Source: Alphaproteobacteria bacterium PA2 (lineage in GTDB: Bacteria > Pseudomonadota > Alphaproteobacteria > Caulobacterales > Caulobacteraceae). From it: 64,000 nt of DNA. Below the pieces are notes generated by a model, which was not told where the DNA came from, did not search any database, and was given only the letters and a program-made list of their open reading frames with translations. Positions 41,129-49,159 of the stretch are shown here, in pieces. Position numbers and translations under genes: made by a program. Positions within the stretch are counted from its first letter, which is position 1. Every line of letters begins with the position of its first letter. The stretch covers positions 310,001-374,000 of the forward strand of contig NKIZ01000001.1 of the NCBI GenBank assembly GCA_002256425.1, read 5' to 3'.

Positions 41129-41746
41129 CTAGGCCCGGGTATCGAATGACCCACCGGTTTCAGCCTCGGCTTCTTCGCCCGCCGCATAGGGATTGGCGCC
41201 CTGGGATTCCACAGCCGCTTCACCCGTCGAGCCCTTGGCGGCGACCACCACCATGGCCGGCCTGACCAGTCGGCCGAGAAGCTCATAGCCCGGCTGGAGG
41301 GTCTGGATGACGCTCCCCGCCCCGACTTCCGCCGAGACCTGTTCCATCATGGCCTGATGCTGGTGGGGATCGAACTTCGTGCCCTTGGCCGGCTCGACCC
41401 GCTTCAGGCCATTGGTCTCGAACGCCGTCTGAAGGGCCTTTTCGGTCATTTCCACGCCGACCAGGAAGTTCTTCACCGCCGGATCCTCACTGGCGGGCGG
41501 GGCGGTAAGGGCGCGGCCCAGGGTGTCGGCCACGGTCAGCAGGTCGCGGGCGAACTTCTGGATGGCGTAGGCCCGGGCGTCATTGGCTTCCCGCTCGGCC
41601 CGGCGCTTGGTGTTCTCGGCGTCGGCGGCGAAGCGGAGGACCTGCTCCTTGAGGGAGGCGTTCTCCGCCGCCAGGGCTTCCATGTGATCAAGGGCCGCGT
41701 CAGCCACGGCGTTGAATTCCTCGGTCGCCGTTTGATCGTCGGACAT
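41129..41746 (-). CDS. grpE: Nucleotide exchange factor GrpE
   Basis: A 205-residue GrpE, the nucleotide exchange factor for DnaK. An N-terminal coiled coil (ALAAENASLKEQVLRFAADA, ENTKRRAERE) leads to the four-helix region (ARDLLTVADTLGRAL). The C-terminal beta domain has GTKFDPHQHQAMM and GYELLGRLVRPAMVVVA. It lies 12 bases after hrcA and is presumably in the same operon. dnaK and dnaJ are not in the window. Confidence 0.95.
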   Translation of the reverse strand: MSDDQTATEEFNAVADAALDHMEALAAENASLKEQVLRFAADAENTKRRAEREANDARAYAIQKFARDLLTVADTLGRALTAPPASEDPAVKNFLVGVEMTEKALQTAFETNGLKRVEPAKGTKFDPHQHQAMMEQVSAEVGAGSVIQTLQPGYELLGRLVRPAMVVVAAKGSTGEAAVESQGANPYAAGEEAEAETGGSFDTRA

Positions 41747-41758
41747 GTCTAGAACCTC

Positions 41759-42841
41759 TTATCCATTCGTGACCTGGGAGAGCATGCGGGCGGTATAATC
41801 CACCAGCGGGATCACCCGGGCGTAATTCAGTCGGGCCGGCCCAATCACCGCGATTGCGCCCAGCACCTTTTGTCGCCCCGTCATATAGGGCGCCGCGATC
41901 ACGGCGGAACCCGAAAGCGAGAACAACCGCGTTTCCGCACCGATAAAAATGCGCACGCCCTGGGCCTCGCGAACGCCGTCCAGCAAACCGATCAGCTGTT
42001 CCTTTTGTTCCAGGTCGTCGAACAGCATGCGGACCCGCTCGAGGTCATCAATGCTCTCTCGGTCGCTCAGCAGGTTGGCGCGGCCCCGGACGATCAGGGC
42101 GCGGTCGGCGCCTTCGCCCCCGCCCCAGGCGGCCAGACCATCCTCCACCAACCGCGCGGCGGTCTCATTGAGCTGACGCTGGGCCTGTTCCAGTTCGATC
42201 CGGATGTCGGCCCCGGCCTCAGCCAGGGTCTTTCCGCGCAGGCGGGAATTGAGGAAGTTGGAGGCTTCCTGCAGGGATGACGGCGTGACGCCGGCGTTGA
42301 GGGTCATGACCCGGTTTTCCACCGTGCCGTCCTCGAAGACCATGACCGCCAGGGCCTGCCCGCTGCCCAGGGCGACAAACTCCACATGCTTGACCCCGGC
42401 GTCGCGAACGGGGGTCACGACAATCCCCGCTCCCCCGGCCAGGCCTGAAAGCAGGGAGGTGGCCTCGGTCAGGGCGTCGTCGAAGGATCCGCCCTTGGCC
42501 GCCAGACGGCTTTCAATGGTCCGGCGTTCGTCCTCGCCCACATGGCCCACCTCCATCAAGCCGTCCACGAACAGGCGGAGCCCGGCATGGGTGGGCAGGC
42601 GCCCGGCGCTCACATGGGGCGCGCCCAGCAGGCCAAGCGTGGTCAGGTCCTGCATGGTGTTGCGGATCGAGGCGGGCGAAAGCTGGACACCCCCCTTGGA
42701 CAGGGTCCGGGAGCCCACAGGCTCGCCGGTCTCGATATAGCTCTCCACCACCCGTCGGAAGATTTCCCGGGCGCGGCTGTCCAGCTCGGTCAGCGAGGGC
42801 CCGGAGGTCAGGAAGGATGGGGTCAAGTCGGTGGGTCGCAT
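41759..42841 (-). CDS. hrcA: Heat-inducible transcription repressor HrcA
   Basis: A 360-residue HrcA with an N-terminal winged-helix ([39 protein letters not shown]). A GAF-like regulatory domain with a dimerisation insert follows; [18 protein letters not shown] is the C-terminal signature. It represses groESL and related genes through CIRCE. The ATG at 42841 is chosen because family proteins begin near there; an ATG at 42922 would overlap the divergent rph. No CIRCE is visible upstream of hrcA itself. Confidence 0.94.
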   Translation of the reverse strand: MRPTDLTPSFLTSGPSLTELDSRAREIFRRVVESYIETGEPVGSRTLSKGGVQLSPASIRNTMQDLTTLGLLGAPHVSAGRLPTHAGLRLFVDGLMEVGHVGEDERRTIESRLAAKGGSFDDALTEATSLLSGLAGGAGIVVTPVRDAGVKHVEFVALGSGQALAVMVFEDGTVENRVMTLNAGVTPSSLQEASNFLNSRLRGKTLAEAGADIRIELEQAQRQLNETAARLVEDGLAAWGGGEGADRALIVRGRANLLSDRESIDDLERVRMLFDDLEQKEQLIGLLDGVREAQGVRIFIGAETRLFSLSGSAVIAAPYMTGRQKVLGAIAVIGPARLNYARVIPLVDYTARMLSQVTNG

Positions 42842-42869
42842 GGGAACATGGACGAAGCCTCTCTGATCT

Positions 42870-42897
42870 AGGATAAGCGCGCAAACCCCGGGCGCAA
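42870..42897 (-). promoter_or_regulatory. Putative promoter of hrcA-grpE
   Basis: On the minus strand TTGCGC (42897-42892), a 16-base spacer and TATCCT (42875-42870), about 30 bases before the hrcA ATG. No CIRCE-type TTAGCACTC/GAGTGCTAA repeat is present. Confidence 0.4.
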
Positions 42898-42920
42898 GAC
42901 GCTCATGACAAAGGAATCCC

Positions 42921-43637
42921 ATGCGCCCTTCAGAACGGTTGGTTGATCAGCTTCGCAGTGTGACCCTCGAAACCAATGTGAACCGCTATGCCGAAGGGTC
43001 CTGCCTCGCCAGTTTCGGCCACACCAAGGTGCTGATCACCGCCAGTGTCGAAGAGCGGGTTCCCCCCTTCATGCGCGGTCGCGGCCAGGGCTGGGTCACG
43101 GCCGAGTACGGCATGTTGCCCCGCGCAACCCACACCCGCGGCCGTCGGGAGGCCTCTGAAGGCAAGCAGTCGGGCCGCACCCAGGAGATCCAGCGTCTGA
43201 TCGGACGCTCCCTGCGGGCCATCATCGATCCCGCCGCCCTCGGCGAGCGTCAGATCTCCCTGGACTGTGATGTCGTCCAGGCCGATGGCGGCACCCGCAC
43301 CGCAGCCATTACCGGCGCCTGGGTGGCCCTGCGGCTTGCGACCCAGAAGCTGCTCAGCGAAGGCGTCATCACCAGGGACCCGATCCTGGACCAGGTCGCG
43401 GCCATATCCTGCGGCATCTATAACGGCCTGCCGGTGCTGGATCTGGAATATGAGGAAGATTCAAACGCCGAAGCCGACGCCAACTTCGTGCTGACCGGCT
43501 CGGGTTCGATTGTGGAGATCCAGGCCACCGGTGAAAAGCGCGGCTTCCACCAGGAAGAGTTCGAGGCCCTGTTCGCCCTGGCCCGTTCCGGAATTGCGGA
43601 CCTCTGCCAGCTCCAGAAGCGGGCGGTCGGCCTCTAG
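42921..43637 (+). CDS. rph: Ribonuclease PH
   Basis: A 238-residue phosphorolytic 3'-5' exoribonuclease that trims tRNA 3' ends. [23 protein letters not shown] is represented by [16 protein letters not shown], with [10 protein letters not shown] and [13 protein letters not shown] following. [15 protein letters not shown] contains the metal and phosphate site. AAAGGA precedes the ATG. It diverges from hrcA and ends at a bidirectional terminator. The rph-rdgB-hemW order is common in alphaproteobacteria, and here it is interrupted by a four-gene cassette. Confidence 0.97.
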   Translation: MRPSERLVDQLRSVTLETNVNRYAEGSCLASFGHTKVLITASVEERVPPFMRGRGQGWVTAEYGMLPRATHTRGRREASEGKQSGRTQEIQRLIGRSLRAIIDPAALGERQISLDCDVVQADGGTRTAAITGAWVALRLATQKLLSEGVITRDPILDQVAAISCGIYNGLPVLDLEYEEDSNAEADANFVLTGSGSIVEIQATGEKRGFHQEEFEALFALARSGIADLCQLQKRAVGL

Positions 43638-43660
43638 CCCTCCAGCCAGGCGGCAGGCAC

Positions 43661-43699
43661 AAAAAAAGCGACCGGCGCAAACCGGTCGCTACTCTTTTT
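43661..43699. terminator. Bidirectional intrinsic terminator between rph and the 35-residue peptide gene
   Basis: AGCGACCGG (43667-43675) pairs perfectly with CCGGTCGCT (43682-43690) around a six-base loop. On the plus strand CTCTTTTT follows, ending rph transcripts. On the minus strand seven T's (43667-43661) follow, ending transcripts from the gene at 43716-43823. Confidence 0.85.
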
Positions 43700-43715
43700 C
43701 GTCCTGGAGCCGACC

Positions 43716-43823
43716 CTAGCGATAGGCGAGCAGTTGGCGGAAGGCCGACTCCGGCATGCGGGCCAGCTCTTCGGCGAAGGGGGCCATCAGGCGGTCGATA
43801 AAGCTTTCAATGGCGCGGGCCAT
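43716..43823 (-). CDS. 35-residue microprotein B (amphipathic)
   Basis: Too short for usual ORF scans. The protein begins MARAIESFIDRL and ends FRQLLAYR; it is probably one or two amphipathic helices with a Pro at 24. Support for it being real: AAGGA eight bases before the ATG, consistent G/C third codon positions, a TTGAAT-17-TATGTG promoter upstream, and a terminator directly after it. It has the same length as the peptide encoded at 44811-44918 and shares residues M1, S7, D10, R11, L20, A21, P24 and A27 without gaps. Function unknown. Confidence 0.7.
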   Translation of the reverse strand: MARAIESFIDRLMAPFAEELARMPESAFRQLLAYR

Positions 43824-43840
43824 GGCTGAATTCCTTGTGC

Positions 43841-43861
43841 GTTGCAGCAATTGTTGCGGTG
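43841..43861. promoter_or_regulatory. Operator-like element at the start of microprotein B transcription
   Basis: Contains GCAGCAATTGTTGC (43844-43857), a 12 of 14 base palindrome that would sit at about +1 to +12 of the transcript. Read on the minus strand it gives CACCGCAA and TTGCTGCAACGCA, nearly the same as the element in front of microprotein A. Confidence 0.5.
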
Positions 43862-43890
43862 CACATAGGGATCAAATCCTAAGAATTCAA
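43862..43890 (-). promoter_or_regulatory. Promoter of microprotein B
   Basis: On the minus strand TTGAAT (43890-43885), a 17-base spacer and TATGTG (43867-43862). The predicted start of transcription is near 43855, about 32 bases before the ATG. Its twin lies before microprotein A. Confidence 0.6.
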
Positions 43891-43921
43891 CACTTATCCT
43901 GCGTAATTCCGCCGGAAACAT

Positions 43922-43934
43922 GCTGCGCTGCAGC
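43922..43934. promoter_or_regulatory. Perfect GCTGC-gct-GCAGC inverted repeat
   Basis: A 13-base inverted repeat of the CTGC-N3-GCAG type overlaps the last base of the HTH gene and lies ~100 bases upstream of microprotein B. The same form recurs at 44943-44955. The CTGC-N3-GCAG pattern is that reported, as I recall, for PhaR, the polyhydroxyalkanoate regulator of Rhodobacter. Confidence 0.5.
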
Positions 43935-44167
43935 TATTCCATGTCGTCATCATCTTCAAAGGGCCCCGGCTCATAGGCGATCAGGTCGCCGGGTTGGCAT
44001 TCCAGCTCCCGACAGAGGGCCGCCAGGGTGGAAAACCGGACCGCGCGGGCCTTGCCGGTTTTCAGTATGGAGAGGTTGGCGATGGTGACCCCGACCCGGT
44101 CAGCCAGTTCTGTCAACGACATGCGTCGCTTGAGAAGCATTCGGTCAAGCTGGATGCTGATGGGCAT
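43934..44167 (-). CDS. XRE/YozG-type helix-turn-helix regulator
   Basis: A 77-residue Cro/CI-type DNA-binding protein. The HTH is in MSLTELADRVGVTIANLSILKTGKA, seen here as SLTELADRVGVTIANLSILK, followed by RFSTLAALCRELECQPGDL. The C-terminus is acidic (EDDDDME). The ATG at 44167 is two bases after the stop of the DUF2975 gene; such pairs of a DUF2975 membrane protein with a small HTH regulator are common in bacteria. It may control its own locus, including the flanking microprotein genes, but that is inference. Confidence 0.9.
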   Translation of the reverse strand: MPISIQLDRMLLKRRMSLTELADRVGVTIANLSILKTGKARAVRFSTLAALCRELECQPGDLIAYEPGPFEDDDDME

Positions 44168-44169
44168 GG

Positions 44170-44709
44170 CTAGATGGTCAGCTCTGCTTCGCGGCGAAGG
44201 CGGGCGCCTTCCCGGAAGACTTCGGCCAGCACGAACACCACCAGCACCGAGAACCATGGGGTGGTTGAAATGGTCGGCTCAACCTTGTTGATCCCCGGAA
44301 ACAGCCAGATGCTGATCCCCCAGAAGGTGTAGCGAATGAGCTCAAGGGCCGCCAGGGCCAGGCCGATCACCCTCAGGCGCGAGACGTTGTCCGGGTGAAA
44401 GGGGTCTCCGGCCATCAGGGTGGCGAAGATCCGTCGCAGGCGACCGACAATCACCAGAATGCCGGCCAGATAGAGCGAAGCTGTGAACAGGCCTGTGATG
44501 ACAGCTGGCCATTGCCGCACCAGCTTGTCGCCATTGAAATTCACCGTGAAGCTGCCCAGCAGATCGGGGTTGAAGCTCAGGAGCAGGGCGCCCAGGGTCA
44601 CCAGACTGACAGCCCCGACGCCAATCCAGAGCGCCACGAAGACAACATCCAGAATGACCTTCAGCAGGCTGGAGATGGAGCCAGGTCCAAGTGTGCGCAT
44701 CAGCGGCAT
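44170..44709 (-). CDS. DUF2975 membrane protein
   Basis: A 179-residue inner-membrane protein with four hydrophobic segments (about residues 18-45, 70-90, 110-132, 145-165). RRIFATLMAGDPFHPDNVSRLR and the following LALAALELIRY are DUF2975 signatures. It has a GGGAGGA ribosome site. The partner HTH gene follows two bases after the stop. The family has no known function; with the adjacent HTH protein it may form a membrane-sensing regulatory pair. Confidence 0.88.
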   Translation of the reverse strand: MPLMRTLGPGSISSLLKVILDVVFVALWIGVGAVSLVTLGALLLSFNPDLLGSFTVNFNGDKLVRQWPAVITGLFTASLYLAGILVIVGRLRRIFATLMAGDPFHPDNVSRLRVIGLALAALELIRYTFWGISIWLFPGINKVEPTISTTPWFSVLVVFVLAEVFREGARLRREAELTI

Positions 44710-44810
44710 GTCTGTTCCTCCCCCCCAGCGCTTCCCGGTCCGCCGGCTTCACTCCCGACGGGGCTTCGGACCTTCACGCACGGTGCGAGTCCGCCTCCCG
44801 TCTGGAAAGC

Positions 44811-44918
44811 CTAGGCCATCAGGCTGTTCACAGCTACGGCCAGGGTGGGCACAGCGGCCAGAACGACAACCAGGGACATGGTGATCCGGTCCATAAGGGA
44901 CATGAGCGAGCTAAACAT
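44811..44918 (-). CDS. 35-residue microprotein A (membrane)
   Basis: A short gene whose product begins MFSSLMSLMDRITMSL and is hydrophobic from about residue 12 to 34, so it probably spans or lies in a membrane. GGAG is eight bases before the ATG. The promoter upstream is TTGAAT-16-TATGTC with a CTGC inverted repeat between it and the start. It aligns without gaps to the 35-residue protein encoded at 43716-43823 (M1, S7, D10, R11, L20, A21, P24, A27 identical). Function unknown; it lies upstream of the DUF2975-HTH pair on the same strand. Confidence 0.68.
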   Translation of the reverse strand: MFSSLMSLMDRITMSLVVVLAAVPTLAVAVNSLMA

Positions 44919-44940
44919 TATATTTCTCCGTTGGTTAAGA

Positions 44941-44966
44941 ATGCTGCGATGCAGCAATTGCGGTGG
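44941..44966. promoter_or_regulatory. Operator-like element of microprotein A: TGCTGC-gat-GCAGCA
   Basis: A perfect 15-base palindrome with a three-base centre (44942-44956) lies 24 bases before the ATG. On the minus strand the flanking CACCGCAA and TTGCTGCATCGCA are the counterpart of the element before microprotein B, with three bases fewer in the middle. Confidence 0.55.
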
Positions 44967-44967
44967 A

Positions 44968-44995
44968 GACATATGCCTCCGATGGAGAAATTCAA
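44968..44995 (-). promoter_or_regulatory. Promoter of microprotein A
   Basis: On the minus strand TTGAAT (44995-44990), a 16-base spacer and TATGTC (44973-44968). The predicted start is near 44961, leaving ~43 bases of leader. Confidence 0.6.
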
Positions 44996-45067
44996 TAGGC
45001 CGTCATCGCTTTTCGATCAATAGAATTATCGTTTGTCGATATTAAACTTCCGCAATGAAATTACATT

Positions 45068-45087
45068 TTTGCAATGCAGCATGCAAA
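45068..45087. promoter_or_regulatory. TTTGCA-N8-TGCAAA inverted repeat before rdgB
   Basis: A six-base inverted repeat enclosing ATGCAGCA, 40-59 bases before the rdgB ATG, in an A/T-rich stretch (about 36% G+C over 45001-45090). The TGCAGC core resembles the two operator-like repeats of the neighbouring cassette. Confidence 0.4.
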
Positions 45088-45126
45088 TCGAGCCATTAGA
45101 TTGGCCCACGACACCTGGAGCTCCAC

Positions 45127-45726
45127 ATGTCCCTGATCCTGCAGCCTGGCGCCCGCATCGTTGTCGCGACCCATAATCCGGGCAAGGCGCGCGAACTGGC
45201 CGAAATTCTCGAGAACCGATTCGAGCTGGTGACAGCGGGTCAGCTGGGCCTTGCAGAGCCTGAAGAAACCGAGACGACCTTTGAAGGCAACGCCCTGCTG
45301 AAGGCCCGGGCGGCGGCCCGGGCCAGCGGGCTGGTGGCCCTGGCTGATGATTCCGGCCTGTCCGTGACGGCGCTCGGCGGCGCTCCGGGAATCTTTTCAG
45401 CCCGTTGGGCCGGCGAGACCAAGGACTTCGGCATCGCCATGGCGCGGATTGAGGCCGAGCTTGCCGCCCTGGACACCGGCGATCGCAGCGCCTGGTTCAC
45501 CTGCGCCCTGGCCGTGGCCTGGCCGGACGGTCCTGCGGTGGTGGTCGAGGGACGCCTTGATGGCGACCTGACCTTTCCGGCGAGGGGAGATCGCGGGTTC
45601 GGCTATGATCCGATCTTCGTGCCGAAAGGCAGGACCGAAACCTTCGGCGAAATGGACCCCCTCATGAAGGACGCCATGAGTCATCGGGCCCTGGCCTTCG
45701 CCCAGCTGCGGGCAGCCGTGCTTTGA
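45127..45726 (+). CDS. rdgB: dITP/XTP pyrophosphatase
   Basis: A 199-residue Ham1/RdgB-type house-cleaning enzyme that hydrolyses dITP, ITP and [20 protein letters not shown] is the substrate loop, [22 protein letters not shown] contains the metal site (shown by ADDSGLSV), and [10 protein letters not shown] is the family signature. First gene of a coupled pair with hemW: the hemW TTG overlaps its stop. Confidence 0.96.
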   Translation: MSLILQPGARIVVATHNPGKARELAEILENRFELVTAGQLGLAEPEETETTFEGNALLKARAAARASGLVALADDSGLSVTALGGAPGIFSARWAGETKDFGIAMARIEAELAALDTGDRSAWFTCALAVAWPDGPAVVVEGRLDGDLTFPARGDRGFGYDPIFVPKGRTETFGEMDPLMKDAMSHRALAFAQLRAAVL

Positions 45727-46871
45727 GGCCGCCCCTCGGCGTCTACGTCCACTGGCCTTTCTGCGCCCGGATCTGTCCCTATTGCGACTTCAACGTCTAT
45801 CGCCACCGGGGCCGGGAAGATCAGGGTCTGGCCCTGAAGACCGCCATACTCCGGGACCTCGAAGCCCAGGCCGCCGGTCTGGAAAATCGGGAACTGGTCT
45901 CCGTCTTCTTCGGCGGCGGCACCCCCTCCCTGATGGAGCCGGACTGGGTCGCCGAGATCCTGCAGACCTGCCGTAGCCTGTGGCCAGGGGCTGCGGACAT
46001 TGAAGTCAGCCTGGAGGCCAATCCGACCGACGCCGAAGCCGCCCGGTTCGAGGCCTTTGCGGCGGCCGGCGTCAACCGCCTGTCCCTGGGCCTGCAGGCG
46101 CTGGATGACCAGGATCTGCAACTGCTCGGGCGCGACCACTCGGCGTTGGAGGGTCTTCGCGCCGCCAGACTCGCCGCAACCATCTTCCCGCACCTGTCGA
46201 TTGACCTGATCTATGCCCGCCCTGGCCAGACGGTCGAAGCCTGGACCCGCGAGCTGGAGGCCGCCCTGGAACTGGGCGCCCAGCATGTCTCGCCCTACCA
46301 GCTGACCATTGAACCAGGGACCGCCTTTGACCGCGCCGTCGGTCGCGGGCGCATGATCCCGCCGGGGGAGGACCTTGCCGCCGATCTCTATGAGGTTACC
46401 CAGGAGATTCTCGGCCGCGCCGGTTTCGAGGCTTATGAGGTCTCCAACCATGCCAGGTCGCCGGCCCACCAGTCCCGGCACAACCTCGTCTACTGGCGGG
46501 GGGAGGACTATCTGGGGGTCGGTCCCGGCGCCCATGGCCGTGTCACGCAAAACGGGGTCAGGCAGGCGACCGTCGCCGCCATGACCCCCGGGGCCTATAT
46601 CGGTCAGGTTGCTGCGGGCGGCACTGGGCTGGCCGAGCAGGAGGCCCTCAGCCCGGTCGCCGCGGCTGAGGAGAGACTGCTATCCGGGCTTCGCACCTGG
46701 GAAGGCGTTTCCTATGGCGAACTTGCCGCCCTTGGCCTGACCTCAGATCACCCGGAGGTCATCGCCCTGACGACCGACGGCCTGCTTGCGCCCGACGTCG
46801 ACCGCCTGAGACCAACCCCGGCCGGCCGGCTGGTGCTCAACTGGCTGACAAGTCGTCTCGCCCTTGCGTGA
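45723..46871 (+). CDS. hemW: Radical SAM heme chaperone HemW
   Basis: A 382-residue radical-SAM protein of the HemN-like HemW group, proposed to insert heme into respiratory enzymes. The iron-sulfur motif is [11 protein letters not shown] near residue 14, followed by [10 protein letters not shown] and [11 protein letters not shown]. HemW lacks the N-terminal extension of true coproporphyrinogen oxidases, as seen here. It begins at a TTG that overlaps the rdgB stop by four bases. Confidence 0.92.
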   Translation: MRPPLGVYVHWPFCARICPYCDFNVYRHRGREDQGLALKTAILRDLEAQAAGLENRELVSVFFGGGTPSLMEPDWVAEILQTCRSLWPGAADIEVSLEANPTDAEAARFEAFAAAGVNRLSLGLQALDDQDLQLLGRDHSALEGLRAARLAATIFPHLSIDLIYARPGQTVEAWTRELEAALELGAQHVSPYQLTIEPGTAFDRAVGRGRMIPPGEDLAADLYEVTQEILGRAGFEAYEVSNHARSPAHQSRHNLVYWRGEDYLGVGPGAHGRVTQNGVRQATVAAMTPGAYIGQVAAGGTGLAEQEALSPVAAAEERLLSGLRTWEGVSYGELAALGLTSDHPEVIALTTDGLLAPDVDRLRPTPAGRLVLNWLTSRLALA

Positions 46872-46898
46872 GGGCGGCGAACCGGCGATGCCTAGACC

Positions 46899-47771
46899 AT
46901 GTCGCGCCATCCACCGCCCCCGCCCCTCTCCGATGCCGAACTGGCGCCAGGCCTCTATCTTGTCGCGACGCCCATCGGGAACCTGCGGGACATCACCCTG
47001 CGCGCCCTGGACATACTGAACGGCGCCGACATGGTCCTGGCGGAAGACACCCGGGTCACGGCAAAGCTGATGAACGCCTATGGCCTGTCCAAGAAGCTGG
47101 AACGCTATGACGAGCACGCCGCCGAACGGGCCGCGCCGAAGATCCTGAGGGCGCTCGCCGATGGCGCCCGGGTCGCCCTGGTGTCCGACGCCGGCACGCC
47201 CATGGTGTCGGATCCCGGCTTCCGGCTGGCGCGGGACGCCCTCGCCCAAGGGTCCAGCGTCTTTCCAGCGCCCGGCGCCTCGGCGGTCCTGGCGGCCCTG
47301 GCCGTGGCCGGGCTTCCGACAGACATGTTCATGTTCGCCGGCTTTCCGCCGCCCAAGAGTGCGGCCCGCAGGACTTTTTTTGAGTCCCTCGGCAATGTCC
47401 CGGCGACCCTGGTCTTTTTCGAAGGCGCCAGTCGTGTTTCGGCAAGCCTGCAGGACATGGCCGCCGTATTCGGCAATCGCGACGCCGCCGTCGCCCGGGA
47501 GCTGACCAAGCTTTATGAGACCGTGGTCCGCGCCCCTCTGGGCGCCCTTGCCGCCAATCCCGACTTTGCAGATCCCAAGGGTGAATTCGTTATTCTGGTA
47601 GGCCCCGGCGTGGCTCAGGCGGCCACATCGGATCAGGTGGACCAGGCCCTGCGCGACGCCCTGGCGCGGCTGAGACCCGCCGACGCCGCCGCCGAGGTCA
47701 GCAAGGCCTACGGGCTACCCCGGCGCGAGCTCTATAACCGGGTCATGGCCCTGAGGGCCGAAGACCGGTGA
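46899..47771 (+). CDS. rsmI: 16S rRNA (cytidine1402-2'-O)-methyltransferase
   Basis: A 290-residue SAM-dependent methyltransferase for C1402 of 16S rRNA. LVATPIGNLRDITLRALD, AEDTRVTAKLM and SDAGTPMVSDPG are family motifs of the tetrapyrrole-methylase fold. ATG start; the yraN start overlaps its stop as GTGA, and the pair is conserved in many proteobacteria. Confidence 0.95.
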   Translation: MSRHPPPPPLSDAELAPGLYLVATPIGNLRDITLRALDILNGADMVLAEDTRVTAKLMNAYGLSKKLERYDEHAAERAAPKILRALADGARVALVSDAGTPMVSDPGFRLARDALAQGSSVFPAPGASAVLAALAVAGLPTDMFMFAGFPPPKSAARRTFFESLGNVPATLVFFEGASRVSASLQDMAAVFGNRDAAVARELTKLYETVVRAPLGALAANPDFADPKGEFVILVGPGVAQAATSDQVDQALRDALARLRPADAAAEVSKAYGLPRRELYNRVMALRAEDR

Positions 47772-48142
47772 GCCAGGCCCGTCGGGTCCGGGGTGCGGCC
47801 AGCCGCAAGGCGGGACGACAGGCCGAGGTCCTGGCGGCGGTCTGGTTGATGCTCAAGGGCTATCGCATTCTGGGGTTCCGCCTGAAGACCCCCCAGGCTG
47901 AAATTGACATACTGGCGCTGAAGGGACCGGTTCTGGCGGTGGTCGAGGTCAAGTCCCGGACCACGCCCATGGCGGCCCTGGAAGCTGTCGGACATGACCA
48001 GAGGGAGCGCCTGCGCCGGGCCGGCCGATCCATCGCCTCAAGTCGACCGCGACTGGCTGAAGCGGCTGTCCGCCTCGACCTGATCGCCATGTCCCCGGGC
48101 CGGTTCCCCCGGCACATCCAGGACGCCTGGCGCGGCGGATAG
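47768..48142 (+). CDS. yraN: YraN family (UPF0102) endonuclease-like protein
   Basis: A 124-residue protein with a restriction-enzyme-like fold. The nuclease-type residues are in GRQAEVLAAVWL, QAEIDILAL (E-x-D) and VVEVKSRT (E-x-K). Biochemical role not established. It starts with GTG overlapping the rsmI stop by four bases. Confidence 0.9.
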   Translation: MSQARRVRGAASRKAGRQAEVLAAVWLMLKGYRILGFRLKTPQAEIDILALKGPVLAVVEVKSRTTPMAALEAVGHDQRERLRRAGRSIASSRPRLAEAAVRLDLIAMSPGRFPRHIQDAWRGG

Positions 48143-48211
48143 CGATCAAGGCTGGCCTAGCGGCGCTCATCCCACTATCTGCAAGTCTTCAATCCGCCAG
48201 GGAGCTGAACC

Positions 48212-49159
48212 ATGTCGCTGAAGGTCGCCGTCCAGATGGACCCGCTGGAGACCATCCGCATTGCTGGCGACACCAGCTTTCTGATGATGCTCAACGCCCA
48301 GGCCCGTGGTCACAGCCTGTTTGTCTACACCCCCGAGAAGATGTCACTGGAAGATGGCCGCCTGCTGGCCCGCGGACGTTCAGTGACGGTGCAGGACGTG
48401 GAGGGGGACCACGCAAAATTCGGTCCCTGGGAGGTGCGTGACCTCTCGGAAATGGACGTGGTGCTCCTGCGCCAGGACCCGCCCTTCGACATGGCCTACA
48501 TCACCTCGACCCACTTCCTGGACGCCATCCACCCCGGGACCCTGGTGGTGAACAATCCGACAGAAGTGCGGAACGCTCCGGAAAAGCTCTACGTCACCAC
48601 CTTCCCCGGCGTGCAGCCGCCGACCCTGGTGACCTCGGACATCGAAGCCATCTACGACTTCCGCGAACGGCATGGCGACATCGTGCTCAAGCCCCTCTAT
48701 GGCGGCGGCGGGTCGGGGGTGGCGCGGCTTCTGGCTGACGACCCCAATCTCGACGCCCTGCTGGATCTTCACCGCATGATCGGCCGCGAGCCCGTCATCG
48801 CCCAGAAGTTCATCCCGGCGGTGGTCAAGGGCGACAAGCGCATTCTCCTGGTGGACGGCGAGCCTGTCGGCGCCATCAACCGCATACCCAAGGCGGGCCA
48901 GATCCGCTCCAACCTGGCCGTCGGCGGCAGCGCCGTCGCCGTTGAACTGACCGCCCGTGACCGGGAACTCTGCGGCATAATCGGGCCGGAACTGAAGCGC
49001 CGCGGCCTGATGTTCGTGGGAATTGACGTGATCGGCGACTATCTCACCGAGATCAACGTGACCTCGCCCACCGGATCGCGGGCCCTGAAGGCCTTCACCG
49101 GCGTCGACGCCACTGAAATCATGTGGGACCGGATCGAAGCCCTGCGCCGTCAGGCCTAG
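48212..49159 (+). CDS. gshB: Glutathione synthetase
   Basis: A 315-residue ATP-grasp enzyme that joins gamma-glutamylcysteine and glycine. [11 protein letters not shown] is the typical start region, [14 protein letters not shown] and [14 protein letters not shown] (ATP-binding loop) follow, and the C-terminal EINVTSPTG carries the metal ligands. AGGGAG precedes the ATG. It shares a CTAG with the convergent unknown gene, so the two stop codons overlap. Confidence 0.96.
   Translation: MSLKVAVQMDPLETIRIAGDTSFLMMLNAQARGHSLFVYTPEKMSLEDGRLLARGRSVTVQDVEGDHAKFGPWEVRDLSEMDVVLLRQDPPFDMAYITSTHFLDAIHPGTLVVNNPTEVRNAPEKLYVTTFPGVQPPTLVTSDIEAIYDFRERHGDIVLKPLYGGGGSGVARLLADDPNLDALLDLHRMIGREPVIAQKFIPAVVKGDKRILLVDGEPVGAINRIPKAGQIRSNLAVGGSAVAVELTARDRELCGIIGPELKRRGLMFVGIDVIGDYLTEINVTSPTGSRALKAFTGVDATEIMWDRIEALRRQA

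Noticed and set aside
44767..44793. Imperfect hairpin CGGAC/CGCAC/GTGCG/GTCCG
   Set aside because: No T-run and several unpaired bases; could be a weak end to microprotein A transcripts but not supportable.
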